From Terebella lapidaria (Eukaryota > Annelida > Polychaeta > Terebellida > Terebellidae), in the NCBI GenBank assembly GCA_949152475.1, contig OX424561.1, positions 21,260,481 through 21,324,480 on the forward strand: 64,000 nt of DNA, written 5' to 3'. The number at the start of each line of letters is the position of its first letter. Positions within the stretch are counted from its first letter, which is position 1. The position numbers were made by a program, and so were the translations under genes. Below, one piece after another: positions 1 through 12,249 of this stretch. The notes under the pieces are model-generated. The model was not told where the DNA came from, did not search any database, and saw only the letters and a list, made by a program, of their open reading frames with translations.

Positions 1-129
1 CCAATAACCTGTACTATGAAAGCAAATGGTATTGGATTCTTGTTCAGAATAGAGAACTGATGTTTTTGATGAAAACAGAACAATATCAAGTTAACATTGG
101 TTTATTGATCACAATAAACAGTTAAGACG

Positions 130-690
130 AGAAATATTTATTACTGAGCTTTTCTAGTTAGCCTATTATAGACCACAATAGAAATAGTTAAGACAAGAAA
201 TACTTATTGCTGAGCTCAACAGGGTAAAGGTTCTGTCCAGTAGAAATTTCATGGCTGTAACCAAATAAGTAAACATTATTTTTGCTAGTTGAGTCTATTA
301 TTGACCTCAATAAAAATAGTTGAGACGAGAAACATTTATAATTGAGCTCAACAAGGTAAAGGTTTTTTCCAGTGGAGATTGTGTGGGTGTAACCGAATAA
401 GTTAACATTACTCTTACTATTCAAGTCTATTAATGACCCCAATAAAAATAGTTAAGGCAAGAAATATTTATTATTGGGCTCAACAAGGTAAAGGTTCTGT
501 CCAGTAGAGATTCCCTGGCTGTAACCGAATAAGTTAACATCAATTTTACTAGTTAAGTCTATTATTGAACTCAATAAAAATATTTAAGACGAGAAACATG
601 TATTATTGAGCTCAACAAGGTCAAGGTTTTGTACAGTGGAAATTCCATGGGTTAACCGAATAAGTTGACATTATTTTTTACTAGTTGAGT
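130..690. repeat. 132-bp tandem array, about 4 copies
   Basis: A unit carrying the phrase GCTCAACAAGGTAAAGG recurs at 212, 344, 476 and 608, an exact 132-bp period. A degenerate partial copy lies upstream, from about 60. Copies differ by scattered substitutions only. The short minus-strand reading frame across it is a by-product of the repeat, so I call no gene here. Confidence 0.85.
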
Positions 691-694
691 CTAT

Positions 695-1150
695 TTTTAC
701 TTCGAATTTCAACTTGAAACCAAGTTTAGAACATATTTTTAGATAAAATATGATTTATGGGGGATAGTTCTATCTGGATCCGATTTCGTCATCTTGAAAT
801 GCAGTTTCGGTCAACTTTTACTTTGAATTTCAGCTTGAAACCAAGTTTGGTACATATTATGAGTCAAAATATAACTTATGGTGAAAAGTTCGATCTGGCT
901 CCAATTTTGTCATCTTGGAATGCAGTTTTACTCAATTTTTTAGTTTGAATTCCAACTTTAAACCAAGTTTGGAACATATTTTGAGTTGAAATATAACTTA
1001 TGGCGAAAAGTTCGATCTAGCTCCAATTTAGTCATCTTGAAATGCAGTTTTGCTCAACTTTTACTTTACTTTATTTCAACTTGGAACCAAGTTTGTCAAA
1101 TATTCTGAGTTGAAATATAACTTCAGGTGAAAAGTTTTATCTGGCTGTAA
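695..1150. repeat. About 122-bp tandem array, about 4 copies
   Basis: The phrase CCAAGTTT followed by a CATAT-like word recurs at 720, 841, 963 and 1087 (spacings 121-124 bp). Each unit also carries AATGCAGTTT and GAAAAGTTCGATCT. It directly abuts the 132-bp array but has an unrelated unit. Confidence 0.8.
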
Positions 1151-1451
1151 TTTCGTTATTTTATCGAACATGTCGAAATGGAAATTCATAAGCAGTGAAT
1201 TCAGTGGTGATCTTGAATTTGATTTTAATAACCTTGGAAGGTCAATGCAGCAATTTTGGTGAAAAAAAAACAGTTGTGGCTTATGATTTTACATATCTCA
1301 GGTACCGGTAATCGTTTTTAGCCCTTGCTCTAGTTTTTCACATTTCAATGTATCAGTAATATATTTGGGGCAATAGGGATGATAGGGCTACGGGGGATGC
1401 ACCCAAGCGGTCGTAGGCGACCGGAAGCGTCTAGTTTGATAAAAACTATAG
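1151..1451. other. Upstream region of amidase gene, start exon not located
   Basis: The first recognisable amidase exon begins after an acceptor AG at 1450-1451 with a partial codon. One or more upstream exons carrying the start codon must therefore exist, but none is recognisable here. The stretch is otherwise featureless. Confidence 0.4.
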
Positions 1452-4400
1452 CACTAAATCTCCAGATGAAGTCGCAGGTATCTTGAAGACCGCCTACCCG
1501 GTGCTGGAGAAGTACACGGAGCCGACGTTACCAGTCAAGTACCCGCGAACTCCCGGAAGGCGACCGACAGGCGAGGAAAATAGATGCAATGCTTGGTCAG
1601 TGCGCAAATTGTGTATTTGCTCATTTACACATCGATGACCTTTGAAAGTACAGTGTAAGTAGTTTTGAAGCGAAAACCAATTGCATGATTTGACAGTTCA
1701 AATACGCGATAAACAAAACCGTATAAAATAGTAGGCCTACGTATGGAATAAAAAAGGTCTTCATGATACTGTCAGAAACCCTTTGGAGACATCTCATAGG
1801 TTTCTGACACTATGAGGTATTTTTTTCTTCATTTGTATGCTGTCATTGGACGGATTTTACGTGCCCCAAACCCTCATTTCAGGTACTACAGATCTGAGAT
1901 CCAAGGGGCCCCCGAGGGTCCGCTCCGGGGGTACAAGGTTGTTATCAAGGACTCGTTCCCCGTTGCGGGAGTACCAATGATGCACGGTTCCCGGGTCGTG
2001 GAGGGATATGTGCCCGACTATGACCCGACGGTCGTCACACGGCTTCTGGATGCTGGTCAGTAACACCCTTCGCGCTGAGCCTGAAAACTACCGCACATAG
2101 ATTTTAAACGTAAAAACTGCCAAGCCTGTGACGCTTAAATTGGATACCTGCGCTCACGTAAAAATTGTGCATAGGCCTATGTACCTTCAACTATGGGTGT
2201 TCTGCTACACTTCGATCGTTGGTTGTGCTGTAGGTGCAACAATTATAGGGAAAGCGACATGTGAGGACTTCTGTTTCTCTGCTCTGAGTATCATGTCTCA
2301 CCCGTACCCTGTGCTGAACCCTCTCGACCCCAGCCGCACGAGTGGCGGCTCCAGCTCGGGCTGTGCCGTGCTGGTGAGGAGCATAACAGACCTACACGTT
2401 TAGAACATAATATTATAGAAAAGGCATTTAATGTATTTTCCAGGACAGTGTTTTTGAGAATATATACTCAAATAAACAGGGATACGATAATATATCCAAT
2501 GGTCGTACATGTAATTGAAACATGGTTTGCTCTTAAACCTACATGTAGGCCTACATTCGCGAATCTTGTACTTTCACTTGTAAGAGGTGTGTTCCGTTTA
2601 AATGATACAGAGTTAGGTCCATACATGTATATGATACACTGGCACAGGTTCAGACTGGCGAGGCAGACCTTGCTCTGGGCGGGGATCAGGGTGGCTCCAT
2701 CAGGATCCCCTCGTCTTGGACCGGTATCGTGGGCCTCAAGCCGACTTATGGACTAGTTCCGTACACGGGGATGGGGGCTCTGGCTCCCGCCGTGGACAGC
2801 TGTGGACCCATGGCTAGGACTGTCAGGGACTGCGCCCTTATGCTCAAGGTTGGGTCATATCAGCACGAGGCCAAATATAAGTATAATCTTAAGATAAATG
2901 TAGAATTCTTTGAATCAGAATTGTGGAATTACCATTTGTCCAGGCAATAGCAGGCGATGACGGAGGTTTAGACATGCGACAAAGAAAGGTTCCAGCAATG
3001 TCGGAAATTCCAGACTACCCCGAACTCGTGAGTGGGCTTACACACATACATGAATGAGTCTCCAAGATAGTATGTACTGGTCATTGAAATATTCTCATGT
3101 AGGCCTAGGTCTACTCGTTTATACACTAGGCTTGTACACTACATGTTTTAAACAGCTAACTGGAAATGTTGAGGGGAAGAAAATAGCCCTGCTGGGTGAG
3201 GGATTCGACGTATGTGATATTGAAGTCAGGGAGGTTGTGATGGCAACGGCGGAGTCGATAAAAACGAGGGGCGCACTGACTGAACACGTGTCAGTTCCGA
3301 TGCACAGCGATGGTCCGTTTGTGAAGATATAGGCATATCCAGTGTGTCATCGTATACTACTGTTTTAATATTTAGACCTGAAAAAGTACACGTAGACATA
3401 TCTGTGCATCGTTTTGAAATCAAATATTCCCCACCATGCAGCCGAAGCGATTTGTGCCCCCACTGATCTTGAAGGCAGTTATCACTCCATGTTGTCTGCA
3501 CAAGGTAGGGTTTACATATCAGAGTTACAAATCTACTTAGAGCATGGTCTTCTGTTCTCAGATTATTTACATGCACTGAAACGTTTGGCTGAAAATATAA
3601 CGTTATATCAAATAAAAGACGTGAGAACAGAACATAATTTTTTCTGAATGATACAGTAGCTATACTTTTTACCTAACAGGGTTTTGTGTAGGACCGCCGA
3701 GTTACTACCCTACCTCGGCTATTGACAATTACAAGGCGTACTCCGATTCCAGGAGCAGGGACTTCTCGCCCGTCGTCAAAGTTGTCAGTCTCGTGGGGAA
3801 GTATGTTTCCGTAAGTCCACTTGAAAATCGCTTCATACCGGTAAATGTATGGTCTATACAAAGTAGGGGTAGAGTAACATTTCGTTTTCGATTGCTATGC
3901 ACCCTACCATAGTTATGAGCGGTCGTATCGTGCACGTCGAGGGATATGGCGTATCATATAGAGACCTTGAACTTGGTCTCAAGATCCCCTTGCGCTGAGT
4001 GTTAAAACTGGGTGGGAACATATATGGTTTGTGTGTACAGTGTAAGTAGGCCATCAGAGACAGCATACTGAGTATTGAATACATGTACAAACAAAATGTA
4101 AGTTAAAATCAGCCCAAGGGCTGAGAAAGGTTACCGGACAATATATATTTTGGATATTAGCATTTTGTCCCGTGACCTTGAAAAAAAAGTCATTGGTCAA
4201 TTCAAGGTCACAAGAATGTTCAGCATTTATCATTTCTAGTATGTCCACAATTGATTAGTAGGCTGTAAAGTTGATAAGTGAGATATTAGCCTTTTTTTCA
4301 TCTGACCTTGAAAATGAGGTCAAAGGTCAAATTCGAAGTCATCAGAATATTCGGCGTATATCATTTCCTAAATGTCCACAACTGATTCCTAAGCTGTAAA

Positions 4401-6948
4401 GTTGATAATAAGCGAGATATTAGCCATTTTTTGCTCTTGACCTTGAAAGTGAGGTCAGAGGTCAAATTCAAGGTCACAGTATTAATCAGCATATATCATA
4501 TCCTATATGTCCACAATTGATCCCTAAGCTGTAAAATCGATAAGTGAGATATTACCCATTTTGTCCTGTATCTTGAAAATGAGGTCAAAGGTCAAATTCA
4601 AGATCATGACAATAATCTGCATATATCATTTCCTATATGTTCATAATTGATTCCTAAGCTGTAAAGTCGATAAGCAAAATATTAGCCATTTTGTCCTGTG
4701 ACCTTGAAAATGAGGTCAAAGGTCAAATTCAAGGTCATCAGATTATTCGGCACATATCATTTCCTATATGTCCAAATTGATTCCTAAGCTGTCAAGTCGA
4801 TAATGAGCGAGATATTAGCCATTTTGTGCTCTGACCTTGAAACTAAGGTTAGAGGTCAAATTCAAGGTCACGAGAATATTCAGCATATATCATTTCCTAT
4901 ATGTCCACAATTGCTCCCTAAGCTGTAAAATCGATATTAAGTGAGATATTAGCCATTTTGTCATGTGACCTTGAAAATGAGGTCAAAGGTCAAAACAAGG
5001 TCATCAGAATATTCGTCATATATCATTTCCTTTATGTCCACAATTTATTCCTAAGATATAAAGTCAATAATAAGCGAGATATTAGCCATTTTGTGCTCTG
5101 ACCTTGAAAATGAGGTCAAAAGTTAAATTCAAGGTCATGACAATAATCAGCACATATCATTTCCTATCTGTGTCCACAATTCATTCCTAGTCTCTTAGCA
5201 CAAAATGGCTAACATCTCGCTGATTATCGCTTTTACAGCTTGGGACTAAATTGTGGACGTATAGGAAATGATGTATGCCGAATATTTTGATTATCTCAAA
5301 TTTGACCTTTGACCTCATTTTCAAGATCACAGGACGAAATTTAACCTTTGACCTCATTTTCGAGGTCAAGGCACAAAATTACTAATATTTCGTTCATTAT
5401 CTCCTTTACAGCTTGGGACTAAATTGTGGACGTATAGGAAATGATGTATGCCGAATATTTTGTTGACCTTGAATTTGACCTCATTTCCAAGGTCACAGGA
5501 GGAAATGGCTAATATCTCGCTCTTTATCGATTTTACAGCTTAGGAATCAATTGTGCATATATAGGAAATGATGTATGCCGAATATTTTGATGATCTTGAA
5601 TTTGAGCTTTGACCTCATTGTCAAGGTCACAGTATTAAATGGTTAATATTTTATTTATTATCGAGTTTACAGCTTAGGAATCAATTGTGCACATATAGGA
5701 AATGATATATGCTGAACATTTTCATCACCTTCAACTTGACCTTATTTTCAAGGTCAGAGCACAAAATGGCTAATATATCGTTTATTATTGACTTTATACA
5801 CCTTGTGAATACATTGTGGTTGTATAGGAAATGATGTATGCCGAATATTGTCTTGAATTTGACTTTTTACCTTATTTTCAAGGTCACGGGACTAAATGGC
5901 TAATATGTCGCTTATTATCGACTTTACAATCAATTTTGGACATACAGGAATTGAATTGACCTTTGACATCATTTTCAAGGTCACAGGAAAAACTTGTTAA
6001 AATTGAATTTACAGGTTAGCAATCAATGGGGTACCTGCTGATGCCATGTGCTTTTGGGGCTCTAAAACAGTCTATTATGCCCAAGAAGTACAAAAACGTC
6101 ATATCCATTGTTTGTATTATGCAAAAACAAACATGACAAAAATTTAATGTAACATTATTACGTTTTTGTATGAATTTGGCAAGTAGACTGTTTCTATGGT
6201 TTGTCTATACCCGAATTACATGGTGGCGATCCTGGTGGCAAACAGGAACCCCATTGTGGACATATAGGAAGTGATAAATGCTGAATATTCTCGTGACCTT
6301 GAATTTGAATACAGGATATAAACATATATTATCCGGTAACCTTTCTTAGCCCTTTGGCTAATTTCTTGTTCAAGCCAGTGTATATAGAATATGGCGATAT
6401 AATTTACCAGCAAATTTTATTGGCAAATTGCATTGATCAAATTCCAGTTAAACCTACTGTATATATTTCATAGGATCATTACGGGATGCATTTTTATGCC
6501 AAGAGTCAAAATCTAGTTCGCTCCCTCCGGGCCAAATATGATGAGATTCTCTCCAAGTATGACGTCATCATCATGCCTACAGCCAAAACTACAGCCCCAA
6601 AACTACCACCGGCAGACATTGGAACAGAAGGTAGGCGGCTAAGTTAGGTTTCAATTGTAGTTATGGATACAAAAAAATAGAAATAGAAACTATTATAGAA
6701 AAAAATAGATAGAAAAAAAACTAGTCAAGGTTATCCCGATTCGATTTCATGCAGAGTTTTTCAAGCGAACACAATCCGTCATAACGAATACACTTCCGTT
6801 CAACGTGACCGGACACCCGGCGTTATCGCTCAATGCTGGACACGTGGACGGTCTGCCGATCGGAATGATGATCGTGGGCCGTCACATGGAGGAACAAACT
6901 GTCCTCGACGTCGCCTACGCCTACGAGCAGATGCTGAAGACTGACTAG
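1452..6948 (+). CDS. Amidase signature (AS) family hydrolase, ten visible exons, N-terminus missing
   Basis: Visible exons: 1452-1595, 1883-2055, 2234-2373, 2648-2848, 2944-3027, 3156-3312, 3442-3504, 3680-3810, 6474-6630, 6755-6948 (TAG stop). Joined, they give about 480 residues, close to a full family member; only the extreme N-terminus is missing. The AS catalytic triad is visible: the Lys in VVIKDSF (exon 2), the cis-Ser region GGSSSG (exon 3) and the nucleophile Ser in [10 protein letters not shown] (exon 4). [35 protein letters not shown] and [13 protein letters not shown] are also family-typical. AS enzymes hydrolyse amide bonds; the substrate cannot be inferred. All junctions are GT-AG with consistent phase. 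The weakest is the end of exon 6: G|GTCCGT at 3313 keeps frame and expected length, while a stronger-looking GTGAAG at 3321 would break the frame into exon 7. Intron 8 is 2.66 kb because of a repeat element. No frameshift or internal stop was seen. Confidence 0.9.
4104..6363. mobile_element. Palindromic satellite-bearing non-autonomous element in amidase intron 8
   Basis: About eight roughly 135-bp units run forward from 4104 to about 5190, then about six run as reverse complement to about 6000. Each unit has GACCTTGAAAATGAGGTC, AAGGTCAAATTCAAGGTCA and TCATTTCCTATATGTCC-like words. Both outer ends carry the same head, an AGCCCAAGGGCT-type hairpin followed by AAAGGTTACCGGA, pointing outward at 4104 and inverted at 6330-6363. 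So this is a head-to-head version of the family also seen at 11.0, 26.0, 37.4 and 62.7 kb. About 240 bp of other sequence (6000-6240) lies inside the right half. Confidence 0.8.
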
Positions 6949-7324
6949 GGCAAGTCAGACTCTTGCGAACGAGAATGTTCAACCAGCAATACCGCGGCAC
7001 GGGTGTTCATCATATTAATCAAAATGTCAGAAGAGTTGATATGCTATGATCAAGTGCCGGACCTGATCAGCAATGTTGAATTGCAGTGAAAACAAGGAAA
7101 CATGTTTCACTCTACATGCTGGTATTGAAACAAACACTAATATGTAACGAATTTTTTAATGAATCGAAATTCCCATCGATTTCATGAAAAGATCTTTCAC
7201 ATAAATCATAACATTGTAATTTGGCCTGGACCTAATTATTTAAACCCAATATATACATGATTGCGTACTCTCGAACAGCCCGTTATGCCTACTACTAGTA
7301 CTTTAAAACAATAATAGCTGTGTT

Positions 7325-7330
7325 AATAAA
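7325..7330 (+). promoter_or_regulatory. Poly(A) signal AATAAA, amidase gene
   Basis: First clear AATAAA downstream of the amidase stop, about 380 bp into the presumed 3' UTR. The stretch 6949-7451 holds nothing else I can recognise. Confidence 0.5.
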
Positions 7331-7451
7331 GTACGTGTATACAAATACACATGTTTTATGATCTTTCTTAATGCAAGGTGAATGAAACTAGGAAAGTATA
7401 TTGTATTAAATATCATAGAAACCATATATTATATGATAATGTATTATAATT

Positions 7452-7862
7452 TTATCGTCGGCATATCGATCTGTAGCAATCTTTAGATGCCACTATTTGA
7501 TTGTTTTCTGGATCATTCGTATCTCCAAACAAGCCTTTTAGTGTTCTTAATTTTTGTCGCAAATATGAATACGGTCTAAGTTGAACTTCTGAAAATTTAG
7601 ATACTGTAGTTAAAAAATATTGTTTTCGCTTCAAAATAGCATGAAGGTTCGCAAGAAGCGACCGCATATCACCTAATCCTCTCGATGTGTATTCGTTCTG
7701 CGTGTCGGAAGCAAATATGCTCGGTTGACAAACCTGAATCGGTGATGGTACAAGGGCTTCTAAGAATTCTCGGGCAGGGCCCTTGTACTTTTCATTGGGG
7801 GGGGGGGGGGGGGATTGTTCCAGTAATCTATTCGCTGGTGATGTTGTTACTTTGTCAGACAA
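7452..7862 (-). CDS. Unrecognised 136-codon open frame
   Basis: A single minus-strand frame with a Met start and no recognised domain. Near its N-terminus a homopolymer of 17 G (plus strand) encodes a proline run, which makes the frame fragile to slippage. The C-terminal two thirds is basic and leucine-rich and looks more protein-like. It could be an exon of a minus-strand gene or a chance frame lying just upstream of gene A. No splice partners were identified. Confidence 0.25.
   Translation of the reverse strand: MSDKVTTSPANRLLEQSPPPPPNEKYKGPAREFLEALVPSPIQVCQPSIFASDTQNEYTSRGLGDMRSLLANLHAILKRKQYFLTTVSKFSEVQLRPYSYLRQKLRTLKGLFGDTNDPENNQIVASKDCYRSICRR
7797..7813. repeat. Poly-G tract (17 bp)
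   Basis: Uninterrupted run of G, likely length-variable. Confidence 0.9.
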
Positions 7863-7930
7863 GCTAGTGACAACACTTCAGGTGACACACGGAAAATAAT
7901 TTTGAGAAGACCGCTAATTCACTTCACAAA

Positions 7931-10159
7931 ATGGAGAAGCATATTGGTGTTTTCTGTGTCGCAATTTTAGCGATTTTCTGCCCAGTTTCTGTTCAAGGTA
8001 AGACAATAACTGCTTCCGACTTTTGAAACATGCATTACGTCTTATTGGAATAAAATGAAGCATTTAATTTTTTAAAAATATAATGTACTTCAATAGAACA
8101 CCAAAATCGAACTTTGGTTAATAATTAGTACATGTATTGCTGAATATTATGAAATGAATAAAATTTCTGACAGGTAACATAATACACGGTTTCAAAAGCT
8201 GAATTTGAGCACTGTGGTCTGGTGTTAGTCCTGTTCGATGCGACGAATATGATTGGTATTAACCACATTCCCCGAAGTTATTATGGCCTCAAAATTGTGA
8301 GAATTTTGATGTCGAAAAAAAGTAGCAAAATGGAACAAACAGAAACCTTGATTCCCTTCAAAGTATATGAAATAGTGTTTTTCGATGGCAAATTGTAATA
8401 AATTGTGGATTGGACAAATACGGGGAAATACATCGTGAATGGGAGAAAATACTGCCCGAACAGGTGGAAATAAACGCACGAATGGGGAGAATACAATGAA
8501 AACGTTTACAATCTGAAAAATAAGGGGAAAAAATTCATGTATAGGAATTTAGGAATACATGTATAGAAATAACACAGGACTAGCCCAAATATAGGAAAAT
8601 GTAGGGAAAATGGCACCCTGTAAGAAGATACTATACGTACATGATGCCACTGTAGCTACTTGTATTTAATGGTAGACCTACTACCTATGGGAATACATGT
8701 ATCATGAACGAATAAACATCGAGATCTGGCTCACGGACTTGCATGTAAATTATTTACAATTTGGCCTGCTATATGCCTCCGCCATGTACGTGGTACATGT
8801 AAATTGATATGAGGTTCATGTTCGTTACATCGGTGTATCTTTAGAACGCCTCTCTGTGTGCGTAATTGTGCTCGAATGATGAGTTTGTGAAGGGAAGGCC
8901 TAATAAGAAATGCAAACCCACACGTTCTCTCCTCTATTTATCCTGACCAGACGCCTGTAATATATTCGAGTTCTCACTGTGACACACCCCACTTCAACTT
9001 ACTGGGCGTGTGTTTGTAAGTCCTTGACTTTTCCAACAAATGCACTTGGAGAGCTGACATGTGAGACGTGTGGCAGAGTGTCCCGAGATCCTGACCCCAG
9101 GGACGTAATCTTAAATGTAAAAAATAAGCCCCGGTCGGAATTGATGCATTTTTACGTATGGGTGGGTGCTACAGGAAAGAATATTTGACCAAACAGGTGT
9201 AATAAACATCCGTAGTTCATCATTTACAGTGGCTGGAGCGAAAATGAAAGGCATGCGCGCGTTCTTCTGCATACACATGTACTTGTAGTTTGGGTGACTT
9301 CAATTCGCATTAAATATACATATCATATACATGCGAGTTATATACATTGAATTCAAAATAGACATACTAAGTATTGTCTCTCTTTCATGGCAACGAAATT
9401 TACATTTGAAAGCAGGTATAAATTTACTGGTATAGGCCTGGCAATAAAAAGACAAACATTTATATTTATATTTCAAAACAGATATTTCCTTCATTTCTCT
9501 AAGTATTTTATATCATCAAGAAATCTCTAAATGAAATATGAATCAAAATCCTTCATGATATTCACTAACGTGCAAATGAAAACTGGGATCTATCCCCCTG
9601 GCAATCACGTACAGCGGGCAAGTGTACGACCGGCCCCGCGTGTGTCTCGGACTGTAGCGGCGTGGCTGACGGGGACTACCAGTCCTGTGAGCATTGTGGC
9701 GTCTACGTGACGTGTGTGGGGGGTCAGCTGTACCCGGACCGACCCTGTCCTCCCTCCCATCCTCACAGCCCTCTCGTGTGGAACGATGACCTCAAGCGCT
9801 GTGACTTCACCACCGCCACCTGCACCGAGTGTGAAGGTCAGTCAAGGTCACGTCATTAAGGATCTTTTGTCACTATATCCTATAGAAGTCAAGAATTTAA
9901 CAAAACATTGACCAGATATTGTGGAAATACAACAGAGAACCCATTTTTCTCTAAAGAGTGTGTAACGGGCGAGACGTGTGTGGCGGACTGTTACAAGGTT
10001 CCTGACGGTGACTACCAGTCGTGCAAGGACTGTAACACTTACCTGTCGTGTGTGGGCGGCTACATGATCTCGGATCGCCCCTGTCCGGGTCGGCTCGTCT
10101 GGCACGACGGGCTCAAGCGCTGCGAGTGGACGTCCTCAACGTGCACGCCATGTGCGTGA
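7931..10159 (+). CDS. Gene A: secreted protein with two CBM14/peritrophin-A-like chitin-binding modules
   Basis: Exons 7931-7997, 9615-9836 and 9957-10159 (TGA) join in frame to 163 residues. Exon 1 is a signal peptide beginning MEKHIGVFCVAILAIF and ends in phase 1 at a GTAAGA donor. Exons 2 and 3 each encode one Cys-rich module of the pattern C-x5-C-x3-C, then DGDYQSC-x2-C-x2-Y-x2-C-x2-G, RPCP, LVW-(N/H)-D-x2-L-K-R-C and T-C-x2-C. This is the CBM14 core (DGxY, aromatic-x2-C, CP-G-L-x-W) with extra cysteines. Such domains bind chitin in peritrophic membrane, mucus and cuticle. Module 1 has a longer loop (PSHPHSP) before LVW. A GTGAGT overlaps the stop, but all sibling exons end in phase 1 and a poly(A) signal follows, so I take TGA as the end. 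Intron 1 (1.6 kb) holds nothing recognisable. Confidence 0.82.
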
Positions 10160-10515
10160 GTGAGTCTACAGTCCATCCGTCAGTCGGTCACTCGGGGAAA
10201 GCATGTGACAGAGGGGCGGGAAAGCGACTGGAAGAGGTGGATGATCCTACATGCTACTCTCCCCTCCAAAATGCTATTGATGTGATATTTCTGTGTTTCT
10301 TTATTTCTGTGATAGTCAAATGATAATTGCACAGTTATGCACAGGCCAACTTGCTACTTATACATCTGGGAAGCTTGTCGAATGATTTTATCACATATAT
10401 ATGTTTTATATGTTACAAACATATACTATATAATATTAATTGTACACTCTTCACGTGATTCTATACCAAACCTTATACTGTCGTCTGATTTTCGGAATAC
10501 ATATCGTTCCTGTGC

Positions 10516-10521
10516 AATAAA
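10516..10521 (+). promoter_or_regulatory. Poly(A) signal AATAAA, gene A
   Basis: Lies about 357 bp after the gene A stop codon. The stretch from here to 11032 shows no further gene. Confidence 0.55.
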
Positions 10522-11032
10522 CACATGTAAAGTCGGAAAATGTCTTTGTGTTTGTGACTGTATTTAAAATCATGATTATCCCTGAAATCATGTAGTCCCC
10601 CTCCTTTCCTACCCAATACGCACTTTGAAATACCACAAGCCTTGATAGTTTGATCATGTAATTGAAGAACTGATTATCGACGTGATTATCGTTATACTAG
10701 GCCATATGGTCGTACAGACGTTAGTTGAGACATATTTTTTTACGTACCCATATGATTAACGTTGCTACAGTCAGGATCAATGCCTTGTCAGCCAAATTCT
10801 GGTATTTTTTATTTGGGCTATACAGTTTGACAATCGATTTCGCTGAAAATTGTTGCGTACATGTAGGTTCTATACATGACTACAAGACTTGTTCAATGGC
10901 CGGATTGAAGACCCAGTCGATAATCATACAGATCCTGAACGTTATACACCGCCAAATAAATGCAACTTACAGAGGAAACAGCGTATTAGGGTGCAGTTTC
11001 TATGGCTAGAACAATAACCTATACTCTGATAT

Positions 11033-11326
11033 TTAGGTTACAGGACTTTTGGTCCTTTGGCATGGCGTTGCGTTCGTTGTCTCATGATTTTGAACTTGAC
11101 CTTTGACCTTATTTTCAGGGTCAGATCACAAAATGGCTAATATCTCACTTTTTATCGACGTTACAGCTTAGAAATCAATTGTGGACATACTAGAAATTAT
11201 ATAAGCATATAACATTCTCGTGACCTTGGATTGACCAATGACCATATTTTCAAGGTCATGGGACAAAAGGCTATTATCTATAATATATATTGTCCGATTA
11301 CCTTTCTTAGCTCTTGGGCTAATTTT
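11033..11326 (-). mobile_element. Short copy of the GGTTACCGGAC satellite-bearing element
   Basis: Reverse orientation. The left end matches the family tail (TTAGGTTAC, GGACTTTTGGTCC, GGCATGGCGTTGCG). The right end matches the inverted head (ATTACCTTTCTTAGC, GGGCTAATTTT). Only about two core units remain, so this copy is 0.3 kb against 2.1 kb for the copy at 37.4 kb. Confidence 0.75.
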
Positions 11327-11339
11327 ATAACTTGTTTAC

Positions 11340-12086
11340 ACTCTTTTTGGCAAATAATCTCGCGATGCTAAATGGTGTCGTTCTATAACTTGGCGTATTT
11401 CACCTGGGAGTCGAACTGCAATTGTGTACCAAATTTCAGACTACTATCGCAAAAGTTGGCAGTCTACCCCAATGCTAAATTTGGAGCACATGTACAATTT
11501 AGTGGGCAATCCTGTTTTTCTATGATAATCAATGACAATGATGAGATAATCAGTGGCACAAAATGATAAATACAGATAAAAAGAACATCAGCTGGTGTGT
11601 AATAAAGAACACTTCTCTATCATTGTCATTCCGGATCCTAAGTATGGGAAATTAGTTGGTAATAAATTGCCCACGTTATTGTACATCCTAGCCCTAAATT
11701 TTGCCCTGTCATTTAGTTTCTGGGCCCGCACATAATTTTGTGCATTTGCTCGGTTTTTTTAGCGGGCAATCTGAATGTGTAGAATACACTCCAATGTGTC
11801 TTTTGGTCCAAAATCACAATAATACTTCGAATCCTGATGGAAGTAATCAAGACCAAATCCTCGAATATGCTCATATTCTCGAGATCTCGTTTTGGGATGA
11901 AATTTAACATTGGGCAGATTGCCAACGCCTTCAATTTTTGCGATAGAAGTCTGAATTTTTGTTGTTGAAAATTTGCCCACAACGCTCTTATGTCAAAAAG
12001 CGTGTTTCACTGATGGATGAACATGATTTTAGTAATTTGATGTTCAAAATAGCTTGTTATTCGAATTCTGCATTGAAAATACACTC
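11340..12086. repeat. Duplicated intergenic block, left copy
   Basis: Parts of this block recur at 22.2-22.4 kb. One shared stretch contains GTTGGCAGTCTACCCCAAT here and GTTGGCAATCTACCCCAAT there, preceded in both by a CACCTGGGAGTCGAA / TACCTGAGAGTCGAA-type phrase. No gene was recognised. It lies upstream of gene B, as its partner lies upstream of gene C. Confidence 0.5.
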
Positions 12087-12108
12087 AAGGATCATACAGA
12101 GTCTGTAT

Positions 12109-12233
12109 GGCCCAAGTATCATACACTGCGCCTTGATACTACTCGTCCACTAAATGAATGCCATTTAATCCGTCTGTCACCTTTTTAATCCTTATTGAGT
12201 ATAGAGAAATGCGCAGGATATGATACTTGGACC
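12109..12233. mobile_element. 125-bp miniature inverted-repeat element (copy 1)
   Basis: Ends are inverted repeats (GGCCCAAGTATCATACAC... against the complement of ...GATATGATACTTGGACC). It is bracketed by an exact direct repeat GTCTGTAT at 12101-12108 and 12234-12241, as expected of an 8-bp target duplication. The flanks also form an outer palindrome, so the duplication could instead be part of longer termini. The body contains a CATTTAATCCGTCT phrase seen again near 12.98, 22.8, 23.03 and 23.3 kb. Confidence 0.6.
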
Positions 12234-12249
12234 GTCTGTATGATCCTTG

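Noticed and set aside
3313-3330. GTGAAG donor at 3321 for amidase exon 6
   Set aside because: It leaves a phase that does not join exon 7 in the conserved frame. The weaker G|GTCCGT at 3313 keeps frame and family spacing.
8979-9188. Cys-containing 69-codon frame in gene A intron 1
   Set aside because: It lacks the chitin-binding cysteine pattern and flanking splice sites of the family.
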